NCBI GenBank assembly: GCA_965262505.1
Contig: CBDHFM010000030.1
Coordinates: forward strand, 2,852,001-2,916,000
Direction: 5' to 3'
Length of the DNA: 64,000 nucleotides
Source of the DNA: JACPPO01 sp965262505
Lineage (GTDB): Bacteria > Acidobacteriota > Vicinamibacteria > Vicinamibacterales > UBA2999
In this document: positions 1 to 7,819 of the stretch, piece by piece
Position numbering within the stretch: the first letter of the stretch is position 1
Layout of the letters: every line of letters begins with the position of its first letter
Made by a program: the position numbers and the translations under genes
Notes under the pieces: generated by a model
The model's input: the letters and a program-made list of their open reading frames with translations, nothing else
Database searches by the model: none
What the model was told of the DNA's origin: nothing

Positions 1-602
1 GCGCGATGAACACGCAGGGCGTGCAGGGGGCGGTCTACCTGATGCTCGCGCACGGCGTCAGTACGGGCGGTCTGTTCCTCATGGTGGGGATGCTGTCGGA
101 CCGGCGTCACACACGCCTGATCTCCGAGTTCGGCGGCTTGAAGGCCGTGATGCCGCGCTTCACGGCGGCGTTTCTGATCATCACGCTCGCTTCGATCGGG
201 CTCCCTGGTTTGAACGGGTTCGTCGGCGAGTTCCTGATCCTGCTCGGCGCGTTTCGCTGGGCGCCGGGCTTCGTGGTCGCTGCGGGCCTGGGCGTCATCC
301 TCTCGGCCGTGTACATGCTGTGGATGTTCCAGCGGGTGTTCTACGGTCCGGTCACACTTGAGGCGAACGCCGCGCTGCCGGATCTTCAGCCCCGCGAGTG
401 GGCCGGTGTGCTGCCGCTGTGCGCGATGGCGCTCGTGATGGGGATTCTCCCGACGCTGTTCCTCAAGCCGATGGAAGCGTCGGTCGAAGCGCTCGTGTTG
501 CGGGTACAGGCCACGCAGACGCTGCAGGTGGAGAATCCGGTGGATCGCAGTGTAGAGGTGGACGGTCAGATGACGGCAGTCACAGGGCGGGCCGCGCGCT
601 GA
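1..602 (+). CDS. nuoM: NADH-quinone oxidoreductase subunit M, C-terminal part
   Basis: The frame is already open at the left edge, so this is the last ~200 residues of a larger membrane protein. It shows the conserved end of the antiporter-like NuoM subunit of complex I: a helix with HGVSTGGLFLMVGMLSDR, then the loop GLPGLNGFVGEFL, then hydrophobic helices to the stop. The family pumps protons as part of the membrane arm of NADH dehydrogenase. The stop TGA overlaps the ATG of nuoN by one base, as expected for translationally coupled nuo genes. The N-terminal ~300 residues lie outside the window. Confidence 0.93.
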   Translation, partial: AMNTQGVQGAVYLMLAHGVSTGGLFLMVGMLSDRRHTRLISEFGGLKAVMPRFTAAFLIITLASIGLPGLNGFVGEFLILLGAFRWAPGFVVAAGLGVILSAVYMLWMFQRVFYGPVTLEANAALPDLQPREWAGVLPLCAMALVMGILPTLFLKPMEASVEALVLRVQATQTLQVENPVDRSVEVDGQMTAVTGRAAR

Positions 603-2044
603 TGGTCAATTCCTCCCTCGACGCGGTCGTCCCGATGCTGTGCGTGGTGCTGGCGGCTCTCGCCGTCATGGCCGCGGAAGCCTTCCGCGCCAGAGACGAG
701 AGCATGCCGCTCGGCGGCCTCGGCATCGTCGGCCTCATCGGCGCGGCCGTCTCCACGGTGCTGCTCTGGAACCAGAACGCCACGAGCTTTGGCGTCATCG
801 TCGCCGACAACTTCGGCCTGTTCGTGACCATGGTGCTCGTGATCGTTGGCATCCTGACGATCATGTTCTCATCGGTCGTGGTCCGCCGCGACGGGCTGCC
901 CAAGGGCGAGTACTACGCGCTGGTGCTCTTCGCCGTGGTCGGCATGATCATGATGGCGACCGCGAATGATCTGCTGGTGATATTCGTCGCGCTCGAAATC
1001 CTGTCACTGGCCGTCTACGTGCTGACTGGGATCAGGCGCGATGATCCGCGCGGAACAGAGGCCGCGTTCAAGTATTTTCTCCTCGGCGCGTTCTCGAGCG
1101 CGTTCTTCCTCTACGGGATCGCCTTCACCTACGGGCTGAGCGGCAGCACGCGCCTCGATCGCATTGGCGCCTACCTCGCGGCGCAGTCCATGAGTGACAA
1201 CCCGCTGATCCTTGTTGCGGTCGGCCTGCTCCTTGTCGGCTTCGCCTTCAAGATCTCGGCGGTCCCGTTCCACATGTGGACACCCGATGCGTATGAGGGC
1301 GCGCCGGCCGTCGTGACCGGCTTCATGTCCACCGGCGTCAAGGCGGCCGCGTTTGCGGCATTTACGCGCGTCTTTCTGTCGGCGTTCGAGCCGTTCAGCG
1401 TCGACTGGGCGCCGATGGTCTGGGCGCTGGCCGTGGCGACGATGACCCTGGGCACGGTCGTGGGCGTGGCACAGAGCAACGTGAAGCGGATGCTGGCGTA
1501 CTCGAGCATCGCCCACGGCGGCTACCTGCTCGTGGGCCTGGTAGCAGCCAACCAGGTGGGGAAGGCCGCCATCCTGTTCTATCTGCTGGCGTACGCCGTC
1601 ACCAACCTCGCGGCCTTCGGCGTGATTGCGTTGCTCGGATCCCGCGACGCCCCTAACGACGAGTTGCGTGATTTCACCGGCCTCGGGCACACGCGGCCGG
1701 CCCTCGCCGCGCTGATGACGGTGTGTCTGTTGTCCCTGGGAGGGCTGCCGCCGACCGCCGGGTTCATCGGCAAGTGGTACATCTTCAGCGCCGCCGTGAG
1801 CGCCGGCTACTACGGTCTGGCGGTGATCGGCGTGCTGACGAGCGTGGTGTCGGTCTTCTTCTACCTGCGCGTGGTCGTGATGATGTACATGGCGGACCGC
1901 GAACCCTCGCTCCAAGTGCCGGCGCGGGTCGGGGGCGTGGGGATGGCGGCGCTCGTCGCCTCGATCGTCGTGATCTTCTACCTTGGCATTTTGCCGACGC
2001 GAGCCCTCGACTTCGCCGCCGAGTCGATCGCGACGATTTTCTGA
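602..2044 (+). CDS. nuoN: NADH-quinone oxidoreductase subunit N
   Basis: A 480-residue, highly hydrophobic protein with about 14 predicted membrane helices, the usual size of NuoN. Diagnostic stretches are FKYFLLGAFSSAFFLYG, the helix break with VPFHMWTPDAYEGAP, the lysine-containing NVKRMLAYSSIAHGGYLL, and GFIGKWYIF near the C terminus. It is the last antiporter-like proton-pumping subunit of complex I and follows nuoM with a TGATG overlap, which fixes the start at 602. No further nuo gene follows, so this is the end of the operon. Confidence 0.95.
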   Translation: MVNSSLDAVVPMLCVVLAALAVMAAEAFRARDESMPLGGLGIVGLIGAAVSTVLLWNQNATSFGVIVADNFGLFVTMVLVIVGILTIMFSSVVVRRDGLPKGEYYALVLFAVVGMIMMATANDLLVIFVALEILSLAVYVLTGIRRDDPRGTEAAFKYFLLGAFSSAFFLYGIAFTYGLSGSTRLDRIGAYLAAQSMSDNPLILVAVGLLLVGFAFKISAVPFHMWTPDAYEGAPAVVTGFMSTGVKAAAFAAFTRVFLSAFEPFSVDWAPMVWALAVATMTLGTVVGVAQSNVKRMLAYSSIAHGGYLLVGLVAANQVGKAAILFYLLAYAVTNLAAFGVIALLGSRDAPNDELRDFTGLGHTRPALAALMTVCLLSLGGLPPTAGFIGKWYIFSAAVSAGYYGLAVIGVLTSVVSVFFYLRVVVMMYMADREPSLQVPARVGGVGMAALVASIVVIFYLGILPTRALDFAAESIATIF

Positions 2045-2116
2045 TTGTGTTCCCGTTGCCGGTAGGCGGAGACCTTCGCGTCTGTGGCAAAGGGCGGTGT
2101 GGCAGAATGATCCCGC

Positions 2117-2419
2117 GTGGCCGAACCTTCTGTTGACGTCGCTCGCCAGGTCGAGCTGCTCGAGGCCGAGCTGAAGCGCCTCGAGGCGGAATACCACATG
2201 TTCTTCGGAGGGCGACTACGGCGCCCGCCGTGGGAGACGCGCAACCGTGTGGCCGCCCTCGTCAAGCGTCTCGACCGCATGCCTTCGCTCAATTACGGCG
2301 CTCGTTTTCGCTTCACGACACTGCAGGCACGCTTCATGACGTTTGTTAACCTCTGGGACCGCAACCTCAGGGCCAGGGAAGAAGGGCGGGCGCGCGGGGC
2401 CGAGGAATCGGAAGGGTGA
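2117..2419 (+). CDS. Small conserved protein, MXAN_5187 C-terminal-domain type
   Basis: A 100-residue, charged, alpha-helical protein starting at GTG (2117), 72 bases after nuoN. It has a leucine-rich helix (LLEAELKRLEAEY), then FFGGRLRRPPWETR and a block with YGARFRFTTLQARFMTF..W.RN, and an Arg/Glu-rich tail. That pattern of an E/L helix, a P-rich turn and a RFRF..LQARF..Y/F..W block matches my memory of the domain named after Myxococcus MXAN_5187; function is unknown. No signal peptide or membrane segment. It could share the nuo transcript. The family assignment is from memory and moderate. Confidence 0.7.
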   Translation: MAEPSVDVARQVELLEAELKRLEAEYHMFFGGRLRRPPWETRNRVAALVKRLDRMPSLNYGARFRFTTLQARFMTFVNLWDRNLRAREEGRARGAEESEG

Positions 2420-2487
2420 GCGGCGAGAACGGCAGGGAAAGCGCGCCCGGCGCCGACGGGCGGCGCCGGGCAGGTTGTGTCGCGGTT

Positions 2488-2691
2488 CTAGGGCTTGCTG
2501 ACGTTCCCGGCTTGCGGCCCTTTCGGGCCATCGACGATCTCGAATTCGACTGCCTGACCCTCCTCCAGGGACCGGAAACCGCTGCCACCGATGGCGGAGT
2601 AGTGGACGAACACGTCGCTCCCGCCCTCTCGTTCAATGAACCCGTAGCCCTTGGCGTTATTGAACCACTTGACCTTGCCTGTAATACGCAT
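2488..2691 (-). CDS. csp: Cold-shock protein (CspA family)
   Basis: A 67-residue single cold-shock domain. The N terminus reads MRITGKVKWFNNAKGYGFIE with RNP1 (KGYGFIE) followed by RNP2 (DVFVHYSAI), the two nucleic-acid-binding motifs of the family; length is typical. I start at 2691 rather than at an upstream in-frame ATG because a GGGAAGAAG ribosome site lies just before it and the protein then begins as normal Csp proteins do. These proteins bind single-stranded RNA and can melt hairpins and act as antiterminators. The leader carries a promoter and a terminator hairpin (see those entries). It stands alone on the minus strand between two plus-strand genes. Confidence 0.95.
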   Translation of the reverse strand: MRITGKVKWFNNAKGYGFIEREGGSDVFVHYSAIGGSGFRSLEEGQAVEFEIVDGPKGPQAGNVSKP

Positions 2692-2734
2692 CGTTCTTCT
2701 TCCCTGCTTGCTCTGAGCTCGAGCTTCGAGACAC

Positions 2735-2763
2735 AAAAAAAGACCGCGAGTGCTTGCGCGGCC
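2735..2763 (-). terminator. Intrinsic terminator inside the csp leader (candidate attenuator)
   Basis: Read on the minus strand: GGCCGCG, an 8-base loop, CGCGGTC, then seven T. The 7-bp stem has one G-U pair and is followed at once by the T run, so it is a textbook intrinsic terminator pointing toward csp, 43 bases before its ATG. It lies downstream of a strong promoter-like sequence and there is no other minus-strand gene upstream, so the transcript it would stop is csp's own. Confidence 0.7.
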
Positions 2764-2803
2764 TCGACTACAGCGCTGAGGGTGCCCCCCCTAACGCAGG
2801 CCT

Positions 2804-2833
2804 ATCCTAGGCGGCTCCCCAAAGAGGTGTCAA
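2804..2833 (-). promoter_or_regulatory. Sigma-70-type promoter for csp
   Basis: On the minus strand a perfect TTGACA (2828-2833) is separated by 18 bases from TAGGAT (2804-2809). Transcription would begin near 2797, giving a leader of about 105 bases that contains the terminator hairpin at 2735-2763. Confidence 0.6.
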
Positions 2834-2890
2834 GCGCGGTGAACCCGCTGAATCCGTTCCCCCCCGGACTCCTGTAGGCCCTGTGTACCT

Positions 2891-4486
2891 ATGCCCCGAG
2901 CCCTGCTGAGCGTCTCCGATAAGACCGGCCTCGTCGACTTCGCGCGGGCGCTTGCGCACCGCGGCATCGATCTCGTTTCCACCGGCGGTACCGCCCGCGT
3001 CCTCCGGGACGCCGGCCTCGCCGCGATCGGCATCTCCGACGTCACCGGCTTTCCCGAGATGATGGACGGCCGCGTCAAGACGCTCCACCCGCTCGTCCAC
3101 GGCGGCATTCTCGCGCGACGCGACAACGCGGACGATCTGGCCGCGGCCGCCGCACAGCGGATCACGCTGATCGATCTCGTCGTGGTGAACCTCTATCCGT
3201 TCGTCAAGGCGGCCTCCAACCCAGACACGCCGTTTGACGCGTTGATCGAGGAGATTGACATCGGCGGCCCCAGTCTGGTCCGCGCCGCGGCCAAGAACTT
3301 TGGGGACGTCCTGGTCGTCGTCTCGCCCATCGACTACACGGAGGTGATCGAGCAGCTCGATCGGAGCGAAGGGCCATCGCGCGAGTTTCGTTTCGGCCTT
3401 GCGCGCAAGGCGTTCGCGCACACTGCCCGCTATGACGCCGCGATCGCTTCCACGCTCGAAACGGCCATCGCAGGCCCCGAGGGCTTCGGCCGGCGCGCGC
3501 CCGCGCTGCTGCCGGACGCGCTGCCCGTCGACCTTCGCAAGGTGTCCGATCTTCGGTACGGAGAGAATCCGCACCAGCCGGCGGCGCTCTATCAGGGATT
3601 CGGCACCCATCCCGGATTCACCGTGCTCCAGGGCAAGGCGCTGTCGTACACGAACCTGCTCGATCTTGATGCCGCCGCGCGCGTCGCGAACGAGTTCCGC
3701 GAGCCTGCCGCCGTGGTGATCAAGCACACCAACCCATGCGGCGCCGCGACCGGCGCCGGCGCCGCCGACGCGTACGTGCGGGCGCGCGAGGCCGATGCGG
3801 TGGCGGCCTTTGGCGGGATCGTCGGGCTCAATCGGCCGATAGACGCCGACACCGCGCGCGCGATCGTGTCGACCTTCATCGAGGCGGTCACGGCGCCGTC
3901 CGTCGAAGAAGACGCCCGCGCCATCCTCGCAACCAAGGCGAACCTGCGCGTGGTGGTGCCGGCTATCGACGCCGGACGCGACCGCGGGGACTCGGCCGAG
4001 GATCTCGAACTGCGCTCGATCATCGGCGGCGTGCTCGTCCAGGCACGCGACGTGGTGCGCGAGGCGCACACGCCGTGGCCGGGCGCCGACGGCCTGAAGG
4101 TGGTGACGCGACGGCAGCCAACGCCGGAGGAGTGGCAGGCGCTACGGTTCGCCTGGCGCATCTGCGCGCATGTGAAGTCGAACACCGTCATGTTTGCAGC
4201 CGCCGATCGCACGCTCGCGATCGGCGCCGGGCAGGTGAGCCGCGTGGATGCCGTGAAGGTGGCGCGCATGAAGGCCGAGAGCCTCGGGGCGAGTGGTCTC
4301 GGAGGCTCGGTTGCCGCATCCGACGCATTTTTCCCGTTTCGCGACGGCCTCGACGCCGTGGCCGCGGCGGGCGCGACTGCCGTCGTTCAGCCGGGCGGGT
4401 CCGTGCGCGACGCGGAAGTCATCGAGGCCGCCGACGCACATGGCCTGGCCATGGTGTTCACCGGCAGACGCCACTTCCGGCACTGA
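2891..4486 (+). CDS. purH: Bifunctional AICAR formyltransferase / IMP cyclohydrolase
   Basis: A 531-residue protein of the normal PurH size carrying out the last two steps of IMP synthesis in the cytoplasm. The N-terminal ~150 residues form the MGS-like IMP cyclohydrolase domain (STGGTARVLRDAG, MMDGRVKTLHPLVHGGILARR). The C-terminal formyltransferase domain has RYGENPHQ.AALY, VIKHTNPCGAA, KSNTVMFA, GAGQVSRVDAVKVARMKAE and SDAFFPFRDGLD. Start at ATG 2891 gives the family's usual beginning (RALLSVSDKTGLVDFA). It is divergent from csp and followed 54 bases later by vapB, with no other purine gene near. Confidence 0.97.
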   Translation: MPRALLSVSDKTGLVDFARALAHRGIDLVSTGGTARVLRDAGLAAIGISDVTGFPEMMDGRVKTLHPLVHGGILARRDNADDLAAAAAQRITLIDLVVVNLYPFVKAASNPDTPFDALIEEIDIGGPSLVRAAAKNFGDVLVVVSPIDYTEVIEQLDRSEGPSREFRFGLARKAFAHTARYDAAIASTLETAIAGPEGFGRRAPALLPDALPVDLRKVSDLRYGENPHQPAALYQGFGTHPGFTVLQGKALSYTNLLDLDAAARVANEFREPAAVVIKHTNPCGAATGAGAADAYVRAREADAVAAFGGIVGLNRPIDADTARAIVSTFIEAVTAPSVEEDARAILATKANLRVVVPAIDAGRDRGDSAEDLELRSIIGGVLVQARDVVREAHTPWPGADGLKVVTRRQPTPEEWQALRFAWRICAHVKSNTVMFAAADRTLAIGAGQVSRVDAVKVARMKAESLGASGLGGSVAASDAFFPFRDGLDAVAAAGATAVVQPGGSVRDAEVIEAADAHGLAMVFTGRRHFRH

Positions 4487-4508
4487 CATGGAGGCACGGG
4501 TGGCACCA

Positions 4509-4538
4509 TTACACCCTGTGTGATATACCATGGTGTAA
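4509..4538. promoter_or_regulatory. Candidate VapBC operator
   Basis: A 7-bp inverted repeat, TTACACC (4509-4515) and GGTGTAA (4532-4538), flanks a 16-base AT-richer spacer (with TGATATACC) in the gap between purH and vapB and ends two bases before the vapB GTG. Autoregulation of vapBC operons through inverted repeats over the promoter is well known, so this is a likely binding site; the assignment is inference. Confidence 0.5.
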
Positions 4539-4540
4539 CC

Positions 4541-4810
4541 GTGGCCCTGAACCTCAAGAACCCCGAAGTCGAACGCCTTGCCGCCGAGGTGGCGCGGCTG
4601 ACCGGCGAATCGAAGACCGAGGCTATCCGGCGGTCGCTCGAGGAGCGCCGCCAGCGCCTGAAGGGCGCGCCCGCCGACGCACGGCGCCGCCGCGTGCTCC
4701 GGTTTCTCGAGCGAAAGGTCTGGTCCACCGTTCCGAAAGACCAACTGGGCCGCCGCCTGACGCGCGAGGAAGAGGACCGGTTGCTGGGCTTCGGCCCGGG
4801 TGGGGTATGA
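4541..4810 (+). CDS. vapB: VapB-like antitoxin (Rv0623 / PSK-type family)
   Basis: An 89-residue protein beginning VALNLKNPEVERLAAEVARL and continuing with TGESKTEAIRRSLEERRQRL, the pattern of the short ribbon-helix-helix-like antitoxin N terminus (transcription-factor PSK family), with a basic C-terminal half that should wrap the toxin. I take GTG 4541 as start; a slightly longer frame begins at 4520 but overlaps the likely operator. Its stop overlaps the vapC start by four bases (ATGA), the normal toxin-antitoxin coupling. It should bind VapC and repress its own operon. Confidence 0.85.
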   Translation: MALNLKNPEVERLAAEVARLTGESKTEAIRRSLEERRQRLKGAPADARRRRVLRFLERKVWSTVPKDQLGRRLTREEEDRLLGFGPGGV

Positions 4811-5193
4811 CGCTCGATTCGTCTGCGCTCGTCGCCATCCTCTTCGCGGAGCCCGGCCACCTCGATGTGGTGGATCGCATCCTTGAGGCCGATGTCGTGC
4901 GCGTGGGTACGCCCACGCTTGTGGAAACGGAGATCGTGCTATCGGCGCGGCGAGGCCGGCCCGCCGCGACCGACGTGCAAGACCTGCTCGAGGAGCTGCA
5001 GGTGACCGTCGTGCCGTTCGGCGAATCGGATTGGCACGCCGCCGTGCGCGCCTTCGAACGGTTCGGCCGCGGCCGGCACAAGGCCGGGTTGAACTTCGGC
5101 GACTGCCTGTCCTACGCCGTGGCCGCGGTGGCGTCAGACTCCCTCTTGTTCGTGGGCGACGATTTCACATCCACGGACATCACGCCAGCCTAG
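4807..5193 (+). CDS. vapC: VapC-type PIN-domain ribonuclease toxin
   Basis: A 128-residue PIN domain. All acidic positions expected for a VapC endoribonuclease are visible: Asp4 (MTLDSSALVAIL), the central Glu (TLVETEIVLS), Asp in NFGDCLSYA and Asp in FVGDDF. Family members cleave tRNA or rRNA when freed from the antitoxin. Length and residues indicate an intact toxin. It is coupled to vapB by a four-base overlap. Target RNA cannot be predicted. Confidence 0.92.
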   Translation: MTLDSSALVAILFAEPGHLDVVDRILEADVVRVGTPTLVETEIVLSARRGRPAATDVQDLLEELQVTVVPFGESDWHAAVRAFERFGRGRHKAGLNFGDCLSYAVAAVASDSLLFVGDDFTSTDITPA

Positions 5194-5290
5194 CGACAGG
5201 ACCCGCGATCAGGGCAACTCAAGTGATCTCTGGGTCCGGGCCTTCTGCTGCGGGATATTCTCTGAGTGCTCGTACGGGCAGGTAGCGGAC

Positions 5291-6289
5291 TCAGCCGTTC
5301 GCTGATGCGTCGAGCGCGCGGAGCAGTTCGGCGGGGCTGACGACAGCAGGACCGAACCTAGCGACAGCGACGCCGGCGGCCTCGTTGGCCAGCCGCGCCG
5401 CTTCGGCGAGCGTCGCCCCGGCGGCGAGCGCCAGCGCCATGACGGCGATCACGGTATCGCCGGCGCCCGTCACATCAGCGACTTCGCGCGCCGCGGCCGG
5501 CAGCGATCCTTCCACGTCACTGCCGAGCAGCCAGATGCCCTGGTCGCCGCGCGTCATCAGGACGGCGCCGCACGCCGATCGCTCACGAAACAGGCGCGCG
5601 GCGTCGCGGGCGTTGTCTTCGGTCCGCACGCGCATGTGGGTCGCGATCTCGGCCTCGTGGTGATTCGGGGTAATGACGGTAGCGCCCGCGTAGTAGTCGA
5701 GATGCGGGATCTTCGGATCGACGAGGACCGGGATCCGCCGGTCGTTCGCCGCGGCCACCGCGGCGCGCACTACACTCGCCGTCACGCACCCTTTCAGGTA
5801 GTCCGAGATCACGATTGCGGAGGCGTCGGCGGCCTGTTGCTGCACGGCCGACGCAACCCGCTGCTCGATGTCGCCGGCGATTTCCGCGTCCATCTCGTAA
5901 TCCACACGCGCAACCTGCTGGTTTCGCTCCGTGACAATGCGAACCTTGGTCGTCGTCGGCCGTGCTGCGTCGCCGACGAGCACCGGCGCGATACCGAAGC
6001 CGCGACACGCGCTGGCGAGGGTGGCCGCCGCCTCATCGTGGCCGGCTACCGCGACGAGCGTCGCGCGGGCGCCCAGGGCGGTAGCGTTATGGGCCACGTT
6101 GGCGGCGCCGCCGATCCCATGGCTCTCGTGATCGAACATGACCACGGGTACAGGCGCTTCAGGCGAGAGACGGGTGACGCGACCGGCGATGAACTTGTCG
6201 AGCATCGCGTCGCCGACGACCAGGACGTGCGTACGGCCGAGAACAGCCGCGAGGGCCTGCGTCCGCTCAGGTGTGAGTGGCGGCAGCAT
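5291..6289 (-). CDS. hldE1: D-glycero-beta-D-manno-heptose-7-phosphate kinase (RfaE domain I)
   Basis: A 332-residue PfkB-fold sugar kinase. It begins RTHVLVVGDAMLDKFIAGRVTRLSPEAPVPV, has the substrate motif GGAANVAHNATALGA, and near the end the anion-hole/catalytic motif VTGAGDTVIAVMALALA. The RfaE/HldE kinase makes heptose-1,7-bisphosphate for the lipopolysaccharide inner core. Only the kinase is present; the adenylyltransferase domain of bifunctional HldE is absent, so that function should be elsewhere. Its start overlaps the end of the O-antigen ligase-like gene by 23 bases, indicating co-translation. Confidence 0.9.
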   Translation of the reverse strand: MLPPLTPERTQALAAVLGRTHVLVVGDAMLDKFIAGRVTRLSPEAPVPVVMFDHESHGIGGAANVAHNATALGARATLVAVAGHDEAAATLASACRGFGIAPVLVGDAARPTTTKVRIVTERNQQVARVDYEMDAEIAGDIEQRVASAVQQQAADASAIVISDYLKGCVTASVVRAAVAAANDRRIPVLVDPKIPHLDYYAGATVITPNHHEAEIATHMRVRTEDNARDAARLFRERSACGAVLMTRGDQGIWLLGSDVEGSLPAAAREVADVTGAGDTVIAVMALALAAGATLAEAARLANEAAGVAVARFGPAVVSPAELLRALDASANG

Positions 6290-7496
6290 CGTCGTGGCGT
6301 GCCGCTGCGAACGGCAGCGTGATCAGCACGAGGAAGAGCATGAGGAATTCGGAGTCGCCGAAGTTGTATTCGAAGAGCCCCGCAGCGAGCATGGCTGCTG
6401 TAGACGCCAGGGCGGCCGCCGCAAGCATGCGCTCTCGACTAGCCGGCGCTGTGCGGCCGGTCGGTGTTAGCGGACCGGCCTGCCGGAACATGCGGAACAG
6501 GGCGCCCACCAGGGCCACCACGAACCAGGTCCACGCCGCGAGTGCCGGCAGGCCGCGCTCGGCGGCGATCTGCAGCGGCACGTTGTGCAGGTGCGGGTTG
6601 ACCTCGTTGACGGCGTAGTCCGGGCGGTACCGCTCGTACACGAGGGGAATCATGTTCGGCCCGACTCCGGTGAGTGGGCGGTCTGCGACGATCCGCGCGC
6701 CGATCTCGATCATCGCGAACCGATCCTGATTCGCCGGATCCTGCGCGTCGAACGTTGACGTCAGGCGGTTGGTCAGACCGTCCGGCGCCAGGATGAAGAG
6801 CGCGGCGAGGATCACCGGCAACAGCGCCGTCAACCTGAAATCCTTGAGCACGAAGAGCAGCCCGACGGCGACACACGCGCCGATCCAGGCGTTACGCGTG
6901 AACGTCAACGCCAGCGCCACGACCAACGCGGGCATGATGAGCGCCGGCCAGATGCGATCGCGCGACCCGAAGACCAGCCGCGACGTCGCCACGCAGATCG
7001 CTAGCATCAGCACGCCCGAGTAGGTCATGTAGTGGGTGAGCGTGCCTTGGGGGCGTTGGCCCAGGTTGTCGTAGTGCAGCAGGCCGTACTGCACGATGCC
7101 GTAGACGGCGCTCGCGGCGCCGACGGAGATGATCACGTCGACGATGGTAGAGGCGCGGGACCCGCGGGCGAGATCGTAGACGGCCGGGACGATCGCCAGC
7201 AGCACGAGCTGCCTGCTGTCGATGAGACTGCCCATCGGATCGACGGAAAACGCCGCCGACACGAGCGTCAGCCCACCGTAGGTCAGCAGCGCGACGAAGA
7301 ACGGGGGCGCCGCCGGACGCGTTCGGTCCTGGATGCGCAGCGCGACCCAGGAGAGGAGCATGAGCCAGAGCAGGGTCTGGGCCAGGGCGATCGACACCTG
7401 CAGGGCAGCCACGAATCCGAGCAGTAGTCCCCCTGTCACCCGTTCCAAGGTAGGAGCCGTGTGCGGCCTGGCAGCGCTCATCGTGACGGCATTCAT
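6267..7496 (-). CDS. O-antigen ligase / polymerase-like membrane protein (Wzy_C/WaaL)
   Basis: A 409-residue multi-span membrane protein with about 10-12 hydrophobic segments. Around residues 270-300 it has a large periplasmic-loop motif, GVGPNMIPLVYERYRP then NPHLHNVPLQIAAERGLPAL, typical of the Wzy_C domain shared by O-antigen ligases and polymerases; the conserved His is in HLHN. It should join or extend surface glycans at the outer face of the inner membrane. It overlaps hldE1 by 23 bases and follows a Trm112-like gene. Ligase versus polymerase cannot be decided from sequence alone. Confidence 0.85.
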   Translation of the reverse strand: MNAVTMSAARPHTAPTLERVTGGLLLGFVAALQVSIALAQTLLWLMLLSWVALRIQDRTRPAAPPFFVALLTYGGLTLVSAAFSVDPMGSLIDSRQLVLLAIVPAVYDLARGSRASTIVDVIISVGAASAVYGIVQYGLLHYDNLGQRPQGTLTHYMTYSGVLMLAICVATSRLVFGSRDRIWPALIMPALVVALALTFTRNAWIGACVAVGLLFVLKDFRLTALLPVILAALFILAPDGLTNRLTSTFDAQDPANQDRFAMIEIGARIVADRPLTGVGPNMIPLVYERYRPDYAVNEVNPHLHNVPLQIAAERGLPALAAWTWFVVALVGALFRMFRQAGPLTPTGRTAPASRERMLAAAALASTAAMLAAGLFEYNFGDSEFLMLFLVLITLPFAAARHDDAAATHT

Positions 7497-7564
7497 GCGT
7501 AGTGCGCCCCTCGTCGATCGCCCTGAAGGTCGGTCCCTACATCCGGAACTGGAATCTTCACCGG

Positions 7565-7735
7565 CTAGGGTTCGATCGTTGCCTCATCGATCAGCATCAC
7601 TGGGATGTCGTCCTTGATCGGATACACCCGGTGGCATTGATCGCACTTGAGCGCCGCGCCGTCCTTGATCAGCTTGACCGGCGTCTTACAGTTCGGGCAC
7701 GCGAGAATCTCGAGCAGTTCTGCGTCGACGGGCAT
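7565..7735 (-). CDS. Trm112-like zinc-ribbon protein (UPF0434)
   Basis: A 56-residue protein beginning MPVDAELLEILACPNCKTP and containing two CxxC pairs (Cys13/Cys16 and Cys31/Cys34) around KLIKDGAALK, then RVYPIKDDIPVMLIDEA. This is the bacterial Trm112-family zinc ribbon (YcaR type), which often sits beside lipopolysaccharide genes, as here (lpxK neighbourhood in other bacteria). The start ATG at 7735 and stop at 7565 are unambiguous. It lies 68 bases before the O-antigen ligase-like gene on the same strand. Confidence 0.9.
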   Translation of the reverse strand: MPVDAELLEILACPNCKTPVKLIKDGAALKCDQCHRVYPIKDDIPVMLIDEATIEP

Positions 7736-7819
7736 GTCAGGGGCCTCACATCCGGGTGGCGGTACGATAGGGTCGGACCCACGAACTATAACATTGAGCT
7801 AAGATCTGCTATTAGCGGG

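Noticed and set aside
1004..2197. 397-codon minus-strand open frame over nuoN
   Set aside because: Antisense to a clearly conserved membrane protein; the product has no hydrophobic core or motif.
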